Shown: piece by piece, positions 10,789 through 21,944 of the stretch | How positions within the stretch are numbered: the stretch's first letter is position 1 | Layout: every line of letters starts with the position of its first letter | Source: Lagopus muta | Taxonomy: Eukaryota; Chordata; Aves; Galliformes; Phasianidae | Assembly (NCBI RefSeq): GCF_023343835.1 | Contig: NC_064440.1 | Span: 35,161,537-35,225,536 of the forward strand | Reading direction: 5' to 3' | Length of the DNA stretch: 64,000 nt | Program-made: the position numbers and the translations under genes | Notes under the pieces: model-generated | What the model was told of the DNA's origin: nothing | The model's database searches: none | Seen by the model: the letters and a program-made list of their open reading frames with translations, nothing else

Positions 10789-11604
10789 TCATTTTTTTAT
10801 TGTACCAATTGGATCTTCAGTCCTGCAATCACTGATGACAAGTAATGCTGGCTCTTCAGACTAAAATAATTATCACACTCTCAAGTCAAAAACAAGAAAA
10901 TGTTTGCAACCAGCTTATTTTGTATTTGACACTGTGAAGTTCAATGCAATGAGCATGCGCCCGTCAAAGAAGAAAAAGGAAGAAAGAGAAAACAAGCCAT
11001 TCATAGATACAGTAACACAATCACATTGTGATTTCGTGTGTACACACTTCAGAAGTGAGAAGGAAATACCAGAGGAAGGAAATACATAACCTCTTCCATG
11101 ACTAGAAGAAATGTCCCATGCTATGAATTGTTTAACAAGACAGACTGTCTTTAACACTGCTGCAGAACAATTCTAATAAAAGTCAGCGTCAAGAAACACA
11201 TGCAAGAAATGAGTAGCCAGTTAGGAAACATCACCCTATGAAAACAGAAATAATGCAAATTAATTAAAAATAATGTTTTGAATTAATGAAATGCATTTCA
11301 AATTTCTGATGGAATTTCTGATACTACACTCCATGAAGATGACACTACAGCTTCATCTGATCGAAGAACAGAATGTATTCCCTGATGACAGCATACAGGA
11401 GATGAAGTCAAACATTGGATTTCTCTGAAAATATTAATTCAAGTAACAGCCACCTACCAGCATTTCAGAGCATGGGAGAAAAAGCCAAGTCTCGGAAATA
11501 TTAAAATATTTCAGAAAGAAAAATAATATCAAGTACGCTAACCATCCCTAAGCCATGAAATTGCATTGCTTTGGGAAATGTGTAATTTGAGAAAATGAAC
11601 ATAC

Positions 11605-12465
11605 CTTAGGCAGTGGTTTCTTCTCAGCACAGTTTATACCTCCAATGAAGACCATATTGGGCATCACCGGTCTGGGATACTCAAACACAAAGTCATATCT
11701 CATTAACCAAACAGAAGCAGAGTTCAGGACGTCCAGCAGGGATACATCTCTTTGAAGAACTTCAGAGGAAAGCTGTATTGCAGCTCGATAGAGCCCATTA
11801 CAGTAGAAGAGCTCCAAGAAAGAAATCAGTGTATTTTCCACTCTCTGGAAAAATGTCATGTGGTCTGAATTGAAGGAAAATAGCCTAGGGACATACGACA
11901 GAGGGCTTGGGCACTGTGTAGCTTCGTAGTGTAGGTTACAAGGAAATCCTCTCATGAAGAACACAGATGGAAGTGAAAGGTAATTGGCAAGCGTAGCTCC
12001 ACACATCAAAACAGGGTCAGTGAGGACTGCATCGAAGCCGCTTTGATTCAAGTACTGCAGAGTTTCTCTGCTGCTGAACAGTTCACTGCACTGAAGAAAG
12101 AAGGATTCAAAAACATCTACTGAGATGTTGTACAGTGCTAGAACATACAGTGGGAGAGGCAGACTCTTCAGGTGAGTTGCAAGAAACAGTTTAAAGGCAT
12201 TATCCAGCTCCTCTAACTTGGTGGACACTGGGTATGTCTTTATAGTGTATGCGTGTTTTTCTCTCTCTCCCATATGCCAGCTTACTTCTGGTTTAAGCAC
12301 CACCACTTCATGTCCCCTCTCGGCGAGCTTCTGAACTACTTCCTTCATGCTCAGCCAGTGACTTCCAACCATGGGCACCACCAGGAGTTTCCCTCCTTCA
12401 GAGAGGCCAGGAACGAGAAGGATAAAAATCCCGGCAGCAAGTGGATAGCAATGCCGCAGCGTCAT
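11605..12465 (-). CDS. UGT1A: UGT1A alternative first exon (intact), third from left
   Basis: This 287-codon first exon starts at 12465 with the common signal peptide. It keeps His36 (GSHWLSM) and Asp150 (AVLTDP) and ends ...KKPLPK before a GTATGT donor (11604 leftward). It is the closest relative of the exon at 15609-16469, within a tandem 3.5-kb duplication. The two share the SLPLPLYVLALYNISVDV segment in the substrate-binding region but differ after it (FESFFLQCSELF here against SGKLFLQCRELF). They also differ near residues 225-240. No stops or frameshifts. Confidence 0.94.
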
Positions 12466-12501
12466 TGTCCTGTGGACAGAGCACTGACTGCAAAACCGTT
12501 G

Positions 12502-12633
12502 CCTTCTCCTTCTCCTTCTCCTTCTCCTTCTCCTTCTCCTTCTCCTTCTCCTTCTCCTTCTCCTTCGCCTTCGCCTTCGCCTTCGCCTTCGCCTTCGCCT
12601 TCGCCTTCGCCTTCGCCTTCGCCTTCGCCTTCT
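12502..12633. repeat. Composite (CCTTCT)n-(CCTTCG)n array before a UGT1A start codon
   Basis: About ten CCTTCT units (12502-12561) change sharply to about eleven CCTTCG units (12562-12630). The array is 36 bp upstream of the ATG at 12465. The CCTTCG half adds one CpG per unit, which none of the sister arrays has. On the coding strand it reads as CGAAGG repeats. Confidence 0.93.
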
Positions 12634-12728
12634 ACAGGCAGTAGCTTTATTATGCTTTTGAAGGGAAGGGGATGAATTTATCTGCTGTGTTGTGTTAATC
12701 CGTGATCACCTTCTAGTTAAAGATTTAC
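12634..12728 (-). promoter_or_regulatory. UGT1A: Promoter of UGT1A first exon 11605-12465: HNF1-like and TATA-like sites
   Basis: The HNF1-like site at 12716-12728 is weaker here (plus strand GTTAAAGATTTAC, two mismatches). The TATA-like GATAAAT is at 12676-12682. The site is 251 bp from the ATG, or about 119 bp without the array. Confidence 0.5.
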
Positions 12729-13483
12729 TGCCCTCATCCTTTCTAACCCACGGGTGAATAAAGTTTTTGGGTTTTTTTCAAGAACTTGTGAACCCAAATA
12801 CAGTGATCCATACCTTTGCTGAATCATTAGAATGTTCAATACTTAACAGAGAACAAGCTCCTCGACATCCTCATTAGATTTCTACAGACTTCTCTCTTGA
12901 ACACTGATGTGTCTTCACTCTGCTCTTGGTCAGGACATAGGAAGGCAAGTCTCGTGAAAACAACTCCTTGTTATCCTATAAGAATACCAGTGCAATGGAA
13001 TGCAGGATGTTTGGCCACAGAAAATCTGCTACAGACTGGAAAATTCTCTCACAAACGTGTGTGATACTTTCTCTTCCGTTTAAGGCTTCCTCTCCCATCA
13101 CACACAAAACATCTGCCTCAAATTCATGCACCTCTCACAGGGTTTTCCCGTTCTTGCTGTTCATTCAGTAAGTGAAGAGAAGGTGGGCTGTTACACGACT
13201 GGAATCTTGGCATCCAAATGGAGACCTTTGGTAAAACAATGTTGGATGCACATCGCATCACTCCAGACCTTAAACCAGTGGCCCAGAACCCAACACAAAC
13301 ATCTTTAGACAGTAGGCTGTCTACCAATGCAGACTGCCGTGTGGTTTGTGCATCTGCTGGAGCTCTTTGGGAGGACAGAAGAAAACTGGACTTGGACATT
13401 TACTAACAACATACTCCAGGGTACTTGGGAACACGTGACAAAATTCATCCACAGCACAGATGTCCATAAACACTGCTAGGAGT

Positions 13484-13971
13484 AATAAACATTTCTTTTC
13501 TAACCAAACTAAGGCAAATTTGTCAGTGAAGTATATCTTACAATAAAGATAAATGTGAAAAACTAGGCAGATGTTGGTGACAGCACCATCATTTAGATGC
13601 TTGCATTCCCTGCGAAACACGTCTCCAGCCACAAAAAGCCCGACTGCAGACACTGTAAATTTATGAGTGTTGGATCCCAAAAAGACCTACTTGCTGACCG
13701 TCAGGCTGATTGCAAGATATGCAGCTTCCTAGCTCACTGAGTTTATGTGAGGCCACCTACAAGCAGGTTTAAGCCTGTGACTATCACTTGGACTCTCTTC
13801 TGTAAGTACAAAAGCTTGCAATTGCTCAAGGTCAAAGTGATGATGCCGAGCCAAGAACCAACAACCCTCTCTTGTATCCACAAGACAGCACGTCTATTGA
13901 TTCTCCTGCCTCCTACAAGGAGGTCTGTAGACCCCAAAGAAAATCCCATTGAAAACTACTGAAGATGTCAA
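13484..13971. other. UGT1A spacer between tandem units
   Basis: About 13610-13910 repeats 9060-9340. No gene is seen. The junction with block B near 13928 is at the AGACCCCAAAGAAAATCCC landmark. Confidence 0.55.
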
Positions 13972-14792
13972 TTAATCCTTCACAGGTGTGGTTTCATTAT
14001 CATTATCATTTATCATCAGAAGTCTGGGCACAGGGCTGAGGTTACTGATTAATCACGTAAACTATTTCCAAATCTCATATTGGATCTCAAACTGGAATAC
14101 AGAATGAACTCTCCAGTTCTCAGTTCAGTTCAGTAAGCAGTAGGTCAGGTCGGTAGCATTCACCATCGCCCTCTCTCTGAGCAAAGCAAGCAGGGAAGGA
14201 GGGGTACATTTTAGCATGTTCCTCATGTCTTTGCCTTTGGCTCCCAGTGTCACAGTCTCACACCTTCCACACGATGCAGCCCACAGACAGCTGATGGCTC
14301 TTGTCTTCCCCACCTCCACACCACTTTTGGTAGGTACGACGGCACTGAATTACACCAAATGCTCCTCTTACCCAGCACTGCCACAGGACACTGGGGAATG
14401 CCACAAGCAAGCAGTAACAGCCCATATACAGAATAGCCTCTCAGGCTCCTGCAAGACTGACCCCAAGAACCCCTGAACCTAACTTTGTGTCTTTGTATTG
14501 CACATCCATTTAGGAGTTCATTTACACAATCTCCTCCTGTAATTTATCAGCAGAACTCTATAACTATCATGACAGTCATAAACCTGAAAGAAAAAAAAAA
14601 ATCAGCTTTTTGTAGTTGTTCTTATATCAATAAGCCATTGCTGGATTTTTCCCAGTCTCTCTTCTTCCTTCCCTATTTTGGAAGTAGCACTGAACCGTTA
14701 TTTCTTAGGAATCTTCCCCACGTCATTAACAGTCTGTTGTTAAGAATGTAGATCTTGATCATGCCTTTTACCACACCTGTCTCCTGACACTA
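13950..14792. repeat. Recent duplication block B, copy 3
   Basis: This is the third near-identical copy of the block at 1309-2330 and 9757-10788, lying inside the second tandem unit. Confidence 0.85.
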
Positions 14793-15608
14793 TCATTTTT
14801 TTATTGTACCAATTGGATCTTCAGTCCTGCAATCACTGATGACAAGTAATGCTGGCTCTTCAGACTAAAATAATTATCACACTCTCAAGTCAAAAACAAG
14901 AAAATGTTTGCAACCAGCTTATTTTGTATTTGACACTGTGAAGTTCAATGCAATGAGCATGCGCCCGTCAAAGAAGAAAAAGGAAGAAAGAGAAAACAAG
15001 CCATTCATAGATACAGTAACACAATCACATTGTGATATCGTGTGTACACACTTCAGAAGTGAGAAGGAAATACCAGAGGAAGGAAATACATAACCTCTTC
15101 CATGACTAGAAGAAATGTCCGATGCTATGAATTGTTTAACAAGACAGACTGTCTTTAACACTGCTGCAGAACAATTCTAATAAAAGTCAGTGTCAAGAAA
15201 CACATGCAAGAAATGAGTAGCCAGTTAGGAAACATCACGCTATGAAAACAGAAATAATGCAAATTAATTAAAAATAGTGTTTTGAATTAATGAAATGCAT
15301 TTCAAATTTCTGATGGAATTTCTGATACTACACTCCATGAAGATGACACTACAGCTTCATCTGATCGAAGAACAGAATGTATTCCCTGATGACAGCATAC
15401 AGGAGATGAAGTCAAACATTGGATTTCTCTGAAAATATTAATTCAAGTAACAGCCACCTGCCAGCATTTCAGAGCATGGGAGAAAAAGCCAAGTCTCGGA
15501 AATATTAAAATATTCCGGAAAGAAAAATAATATCAAGTACGCTAACCATCCCTAAGCCATGAAATTGCATTGCTTTGGGAAATGTGTAATTTGAGAAAAT
15601 GAACATAC

Positions 15609-16469
15609 CTTAGGCAGTGGTTTCTTCTCAGCACAGTTTATACCTCCAATGAAGACCATATTGGGCATCACCGGTCTGGGATACTCAAACACAAAGTCAT
15701 ATCTCATTAACCAAACAGAAGCAGAGTTCAGGACGTCCAGCAGGGATACATCTCTTTGAAGAACTTCAGAGGAAAGCTGTATTGCAGCTCTATAGTACCC
15801 ATTACAGTAAAAGAGCTCCAGGAGAGAAATCAGTGTATTTTCCACTCTCTGGAAAAATGTCATGTGGTCTGAATTGAAGGAAAATAGCCTAGGGACATAT
15901 GACAGAGGGCTTGGGCACTGTGTAGCTTCGTAGTGTAGGTTACAAGGAAATCCTCTCATGAAGAACACAGATGGAAGTGAAAGGTAATTGGCAAGCGTAG
16001 CTCCACACATCAAAACAGGGTCGGTGAGGACTGCATCGAAGCCGCTTTGATTCAAGTACTGCATTGTTTCTCTGCTGCTGAACAGTTCTCTGCACTGAAG
16101 AAACAATTTGCCAGAAACATCTACTGAGATGTTGTACAGTGCTAGAACATACAGTGGGAGAGGCAGACTCTTCAGGTGAGCAGCAAGATACTGCTGAAAG
16201 GCATTATCCAGCTCTTCTAATGTGGTGGACACTGGGTATGTCTTCACAGTGTATGCGTGTTTTTCTCTCTCTCCCATATGCCAGCTTACTTCTGGTTTAA
16301 GCACCACCACTTCATGTCCCCTCTCGGCGAGCTTCTGAACTACTTCCTTCATGCTCAGCCAGTGGCTTCCAACCATGGGCACCACCAGGAGTTTCCCTCC
16401 TTCAGAGAGGCCAGGAATGAGGAGGATAAAAATCCCGGCAGCAAGTGGATAGCAAAACTGCAGCATCAT
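15609..16469 (-). CDS. UGT1A: UGT1A alternative first exon (intact), fourth from left
   Basis: This is a 287-codon first exon with ATG at 16469. Its signal peptide starts MMLQF instead of the MTLRL or MTLRH of the sisters, so the first few codons have diverged in an otherwise conserved stretch. His36 and Asp150 are kept and the GTATGT donor follows ...KKPLPK (15608 leftward). Most of it matches the exon at 11605-12465, but 15762-15878 is identical to 3830-3946 of the left-most exon. This block encodes about 39 residues around LLELFYCNGYYRAAIQ. Confidence 0.94.
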
Positions 16470-16504
16470 TTTCCTGTGGACAGAGCACTGACTGCGAAAT
16501 CGAT

Positions 16505-16674
16505 GCCTTCTCCTTCTCCTTCTCCTTCTCCTTCTCCTTCTCCTTCTCCTTCTCCTTCTCCTTCTCCTTCTCCTTCTCCTTCTCCTTCTCCTTCTCCTTC
16601 TCCTTCTCCTTCTCCTTCTCCTTCTCCTTCTCCTTCTCCTTCTCCTTCTCCTTCTCCTTCTCCTTCTCCTCTCT
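16505..16674. repeat. (CCTTCT)n hexanucleotide array, longest and purest copy
   Basis: About 28 almost perfect CCTTCT units (170 bp) begin 36 bp upstream of the ATG at 16469. This is the longest and least interrupted of the four arrays, as expected of a recently expanded, unstable tract. Confidence 0.95.
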
Positions 16675-16766
16675 AGGCTGTAGCTTGAATATGCTTTTGT
16701 AGGAAGGGGATGAATTTATCTGCTGTGTTGTGTTGATCTGTTTTTGCCTTCTAGTTAATGATTTAC
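16675..16766 (-). promoter_or_regulatory. UGT1A: Promoter of UGT1A first exon 15609-16469: HNF1-like and TATA-like sites
   Basis: The HNF1-like palindrome is at 16754-16766 and the TATA-like GATAAAT at 16714-16720. The palindrome is 285 bp from the ATG, the widest spacing in the set, but about 115 bp when the array is subtracted. Confidence 0.6.
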
Positions 16767-17849
16767 TGCCCTCATCCTTCCTAACCCACGGGTGAATAAA
16801 GTTTTTGGGTTTTTTTCAAGAACTTGTGAACCCAAATACAGTGATCCATACCTTTGCTGAATCATTAGAATGTTCAATACTTAACAGAGAACAAGCTCCT
16901 CGACATCCTCGTTAGATTTCTACAGACTTCTCTCTTGAACACTGATGTGTCTTCACTCTGCTCTTGGTCAGGACAAAGGAAGGCAAGTCTCGTGAAAACA
17001 ACTCCTTGTTATCCTATAAGAATACCAGTGCAATGGAATGCAGGATGTTTGGCCACAGAAAATCTGCTACAGACTGGAAAATTCTCTCACAAACGTGTGT
17101 GATACTTTCTCTTCCGTTTAAGGCTTCCTCTCCCATCACACACAAAACATCTGCCTCAAATTCATGCACCTCTCACAGGGTTTTCCCGTTCTTGCTGTTC
17201 ATTCAGTAAGTGAAGAGAAGGTGGGCTGTTACACGACTGGAATCTTGGCATCCAAATGGAGACCTTTGGTAAAACAATGTTGGATGCATATCGCATCACT
17301 CCAGACCTTAAACCAGTGCCCTAGAACCCAACACAAACGTCTTTAGACAGCAGGCTGTCTGACATGTTGGTAAGTGGGATGAGCACCAACGCAGACTGCT
17401 GTGTGGTTTGTGCAGCTGCTGGAGCTCTTTGGGAGGACAGAAGAAACTGGACTTGGACATTTACTGACAACATACTCCAGGGTACTTGGGAACACGTGAC
17501 AGAAATGCATCCACAGCACAGATGTCCAGAAACACTGCTAGGATTACATGTCATGATGCCCCTCTGTTTGTATAGTGTGATATATGATTGTTCATAGCCA
17601 ACTGCTAGCACTCTTATTCTTCAAGCTTAACAAGAAGCAAAAAAGTTGCTCCAAGTCCTGAGTGACTGGACATCAGGGCAAGACTGATAAGGAGAAGCCG
17701 AGCCCTCCTTTTAAAGCTCTGAGAAGGGGAAATGAGGGGAAACCTCATGGTAGCCTGAAGCTCCCCATGGTGCTCCATAAGTCTCCAGGGCCGTGGACAC
17801 AGCCCCGAGCTGCTAGAGCTCAGGGAGTGTTGGGACACTGCTCTCAGCC

Positions 17850-17945
17850 ATAAGAGTTGGGTTTTGAAAGGTTTCTGTGGAGCCAGGAGATGGACTCAAT
17901 GATCCTTATGGGTTCCTTCCCATTTGGGACATTCTAGGATCCTAA
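17850..17945 (+). mobile_element. CR1 3'-end fragment
   Basis: The sequence has the CR1 3' terminal pattern (gatggactcaatgatccttatgggttcc, then a run ending ACATTCTAGGATCCTA, a decayed ATTCTATGATTCT end). Its 5' extent is unclear. Confidence 0.55.
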
Positions 17946-18660
17946 TACATTTGATACCATAGGCTTCTACATTAAGTCAGAAGGAATCATTCTGCAATTG
18001 AATCTGGTGGTTTTTTTACTGCTGAAATGTCACGCATAAGGATTACAGCAGGTTGGTAGACGCCAAAACAAACCTGGTTATCCACTGGACACCAGGTAAT
18101 GGCTGTAAGAAAGCAGTAACAATCCATATACAGAATAGCCTCCCAGACTCCAGTTAGAGTGACTCAGCGAGCTAGACCCAGGGAACTAAACCTTGTGACT
18201 TTGCATTACGTATCCTTTTAGGTGTTTTGCTACACAAATTTCTCCTGTAACTGGGTCATCCCAGCCTTCCATTCTCTTACTCACAGGGTACTGTGTTTCA
18301 GAGAACTATCTGTTCTTATCACAGGATTGTATTTCTGAACAGTAGTGATCGACACAGAGCTTACATCTGTGTATGGATACACACCACTTATTTGCATGTT
18401 TACATTCTGATGCATGTTTGCTTTGCTGCAGGGTGCTGTTCCAAGCAAAACAGGACAAATGCTAACATTTTCCATAGAAAATATAACCAGAGAGAAGGGA
18501 GGAGGAATAGAGAAGGTTTTTAAAAGTGCAGAAAACATGATTTCCAGACAGTGACGAAAGTCATTACGATGATAGGAGGCACCGGGTATAAAATACAGGA
18601 AGAATAGTTATACACCTTTGGAAAACAGCTATCTACAAACTGTTGGCAGATCTGAGACCT

Positions 18661-18730
18661 TCATAGTATCACATGGTATACCATTACTGGAAAAGACCTC
18701 CAAGATCACCTAATCTGACCATCAGCTTCA
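18661..18730 (-). mobile_element. CR1-like 3'-end fragment, diverged relative of 683-753
   Basis: Starts TCATAGTATC and continues with a GAAAAGACCTCCAAGATCACC run typical of CR1-type 3' ends. It sits at the equivalent position in the flank of the right-most first exon, so the insertion is older than the array duplications. Confidence 0.45.
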
Positions 18731-19561
18731 GGATATAAAGACATGTAAAAGGATAGAAAACACTTCTGTCATGCAATCTGCAAGAACATCTGCAAGTACA
18801 TCCAAAATCTAAATCAGTAAATTATCACTCTCTTCAGCCAAACACAAGGAAATGTCTGCATTCAGCTTATTTTGTATTTGCCTTGCTGAAACTCACTGGA
18901 AACTGAATAAACCCATGAAAGAGTACAAGTGCAGAAAGAAAAGAAATTTAACTCAAAGAAACTGTGGTACAAATATGTAATAATACCATGTCAGCACATT
19001 TCAGAAGTGAGAAGGAAATATCAGAGGAAAGCAACGTGTGTCCTGCTCCATGACTAGTAAGAAATGTCTGATGCTACTAATTGTTTTAACTAGATAGGCT
19101 GTCTATAAAACTCCTGCAGAACAATTCTGATAAAAGCCAATGTCAAAAAACACATACGAAAAATGATTAGCCAGTTAGGAAACATAATGTTATGAAAACA
19201 GAAACAATGCAAATTTAATTAAAAAATAATTTTTCAAACTAATGAAATGCATTTTATCATTCAGATGAAAGAAAGACTAGTTACACTGCATGAAGATGAA
19301 ACTATGCCTGCATCTGACAGAATAGTATGTATTCACTGACAACAACATACAGAAAATGAACTCAAACATTGGATTTCTCTGAAAATACTAATTCAAAGAA
19401 CAGTCACCTGCCACCATTTCAGACCATGGAATAACAATATGCCAAGAATCAGATCTGTTAAAATATTTTGGAAAGAAAAATAATATCAAGTACGCTAACC
19501 ATCCCTAAGCCATGAAATTGCATTGCTTTGGGAAATGTGTAATTTGAGAAAATGAACATAC

Positions 19562-20422
19562 CTTAGGCAGTGGTTTCTTCTCAGCACAGTTTATACCTCC
19601 AACAAAGACCATATTGGGCATCACTGGTCTGGGATACTCAAACACAAAGTCAAATCTCATTATTGAAATAGAAGCAGAGTTCAGGAGGTCCAGCAGGGTT
19701 ACGTCTCTTTGAAGAATTTTAGAGGAAAACTGTAGTGCATCTTGATAGAGGACATTACAGTAAAAGCGCTCCAAAACAGAAATCAGTGTATTCTCTACTC
19801 TCTGGAAAAATGTCATGTGGTCTGAATTGAATGAAAGTGTTCTGGGGACGTACGACAGAGGGCTTGAGCACTGTGCTGCATCAAAGTGTAGATTGCAAGG
19901 CATTCCTCTCATGAAGAACACGAATGGAAGCGAAATGTAATTAGCAACTGTTGCTCCACACATAAAAAAGGGATCTGTGATGACTGCGTCGAAGTTGCTT
20001 TGATTCAAGTACTGCAGTGTTTCCGTGCTGTTGAACAGTTCCTCGCACTGAGTATAAAAGGTTCCAATAAGTCGTGCGAACATGTTCAAGAGTACTATAG
20101 CATGTTTTGGGAAAGGCATACTCTTGAGGTGAGCTTGAAGATACACTTTAAAGTTATTATCCAGATCTTCTAACTTGGTGGACACTGGGTATATTTTCAC
20201 AGTATATGCGTGTCCCCGTTTGTCATCCATATTCCAGCTTACTTCTGGTTTAAGCACCACCACTTCATGTCCTCTCTTAGCAACCTCATGAGCTACTTCC
20301 CTCAGGCTTAGCCAGTGGCTTCCAAACATGGGCACCACCAGGAGTTTCCCTCCTTCAGAGAGGCCAGGAACGAGGAGGATAAAAATCCCGGCAGCAAGTG
20401 GATAGCAAAGCCGCAGCGTCAT
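19562..20422 (-). CDS. UGT1A: UGT1A alternative first exon (intact), most distal from the shared exons
   Basis: This 287-codon first exon starts at 20422 and ends ...KKPLPK before a GTATGT donor (19561 leftward). His36 (GSHWLSL) and Asp150 (AVITDP) are present. It is the most divergent of the five in residues about 42-135 (for example LREVAHEVAKRGHE and a KHAIVLLNMFARLIGTFYTQ stretch). Its last third is close to the exon at 3677-4537. It lacks the hexanucleotide array. As the outermost first exon it faces the USP40 promoter head-to-head about 1.6 kb away. Confidence 0.94.
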
Positions 20423-20489
20423 TGTCCTGTGGACAGAGCACTGACTGCAAAACTGTCTCCTACTGCAGGCTCTAGCTTGAATATGCTTT

Positions 20490-20558
20490 CACAGGTTGTG
20501 ATTGGATGTATTTGCTGAGCTGTGCTGTTTTTTGTTTGTATTCCAGTTAATGTTTTAC
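20490..20558 (-). promoter_or_regulatory. UGT1A: Promoter of UGT1A first exon 19562-20422: HNF1-like and TATA-like sites
   Basis: The HNF1-like site is at 20546-20558 (plus strand GTTAATGTTTTAC, two mismatches to the consensus) and a weak TATA-like CAAATAC at 20508-20515. The site is 124 bp from the ATG, with no hexanucleotide array between. A long T run (about 20598-20622) lies further upstream. Confidence 0.5.
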
Positions 20559-21675
20559 TCCTGTGATCTGTGCTGATTTGTGGGTGAGTGTTGTTGTTCC
20601 TTTTTTTTTTTTTTTTTTTTTTTCAGTTACTTGTAATGCCGAATATATTGACCCTTCACTGTGTTGACTCACTGGAGTTCTGCAGTGCTCAGTGAAGAAC
20701 TAGCTCCTTTACATCCCAATTAGTTTTCTTAAAGCATTTCTCTTGATCACTGTTGTGTCCTGGTCAGGGTAAAGGAAGGCAAGTTTGGTGAAAAGAGTTA
20801 AAGAGTTCACACAGTACAATAACAAATGAAAAGAGCCTCAAGACATTAGATTATGGTTGGATACACAGATGTTCAGAGAATTTCTCTGAAAACAGAACAG
20901 GAGGATGTTGTATTACTGACTAAAGTGAGATTGACAAAGTCTTCTGGGCTACCAGGAAGGGAATATCCCTGCAGCCTACAATGTAGCACTAAGATGGGAG
21001 ATTTAGAGAGTAGTCTGGCATCTGCAGCAGAGATCTGTGTATTTGAAGTCCAGCATCTTACTTCCAAGGAGCGATGCAGTTTTTTTCACAGTCTAGGAAA
21101 CGGCCATGAAACTTCTGTTATGCAGCTGAAAACTCTTCACCAATATAGATATCAAGTAGAATCAGATATAACATGGTATACCTAATATGTGTAAAGGTCT
21201 CACAAAAAAGACTCACATGCGTGCCCAGTTATCAGAGCTGATTTTTAGCTAAAGAGCAGAGAGCAGCTTGTGTTCTACCAGGGAAATGCCCTGCCCTCTT
21301 TTAGGCTTCCACTATTGACTCTCAGCTTGCAGCATGACGATTGGAAAATCCAAACTTGCAACAGTGCTAATAGGGAAGGTAAAGGGTGCAGAGTCAAACT
21401 GAGGATAAGGGAAGTTAATCAGTACTATAGAAGAGCTTCCATGCATCTGCCAGTTTGCCAAGGCCTCGCTTATTTTGCTGGATTATCTGGCAAGGGTTTA
21501 TGTATGAGTTAATCTTTTCTGGGCTCAAGGCAGCGCTGGATAACAACTGGTTTCTTCTGAAACTGATTTATCCACACAAGGAGACAGTTAGGAACTTCAG
21601 GCTTGAGTGGGAAAGGACATAGTTGGGGCATGATGAAGGAGGAACTGTCTTTCATCTGAAGATGCACCCTTTTGA
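20559..21675. other. Intergenic stretch between UGT1A and USP40
   Basis: About 20695-20790 is a diverged copy of the flank found upstream of the other first exons. A 110-codon open frame at 20853-21185 (plus) has no convincing family or splice context. No other gene is seen. Confidence 0.5.
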
Positions 21676-21884
21676 GTGATAGGACAAGGGGGAATTGCTT
21701 TAAATTAAGAGAGGATAAATTTAGGTTAGATATCAGGCAGGAATTGTTTCTTTGAGGGCAGTAATGCACTGGTACAGGCTGCTGTGGTGCCCCATCCCTG
21801 GAGGCATTCAAGGGCAGCCTGAGCAGAGGGGCTGGAACTGGATGGACTTTAAGGTCCCTTCCAACCTCAGCCCTTCTGAGATTC
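21676..21884 (+). mobile_element. CR1 3'-end fragment
   Basis: Carries the CR1 3' UTR hallmarks: GATAGGACAAGGGGGAATTG, then TTTAGGTTAGATATCAGGCAG, then GCCCCATCCCTGGAGGCATT, and an end of TTCTGAGATTCT. It lies just outside the USP40 CpG island. Confidence 0.85.
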
Positions 21885-21944
21885 TCTACGGAGGACCTTG
21901 GAGCTGTGCTGGTAAGGCACAGCACGACGTAGGGCCATAGGCAC

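Larger units (their letters stand above)
9968..13483. repeat. Tandem 3.5-kb UGT1A unit, copy 1 (pairs with 13972-17546)
   Basis: A first exon, its promoter, hexanucleotide array and both flanks are repeated as 13972-17546, at offset 4004 before the array and about 4038 after it. The shift reflects array length. Spacer identity is very high, with only scattered single-base differences by eye. This indicates a recent tandem duplication or ongoing homogenisation. Confidence 0.88.
13972..17546. repeat. Tandem 3.5-kb UGT1A unit, copy 2 (pairs with 9968-13483)
   Basis: Partner of 9968-13483. It carries the first exon 15609-16469, the longest hexanucleotide array, and the same promoter and flanks. 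Confidence 0.88.
17547..19504. other. UGT1A spacer
   Basis: No gene is seen. About 18060-18240 is a diverged relative of block B, and 18240-19504 aligns with 2400-3619. About 17650-17850 has a GC-richer composition that may be part of the CR1 copy following it. Confidence 0.5.

Noticed and set aside
20853-21185. 110-residue plus-strand frame with a CSTKMGDL stretch reminiscent of USP40 exon 15 (CSTKLGDL)
   Set aside because: DNA similarity over about 60 bases is weak (roughly half the positions by eye) and there are no splice sites. Chance or a very old fragment cannot be separated without a search.
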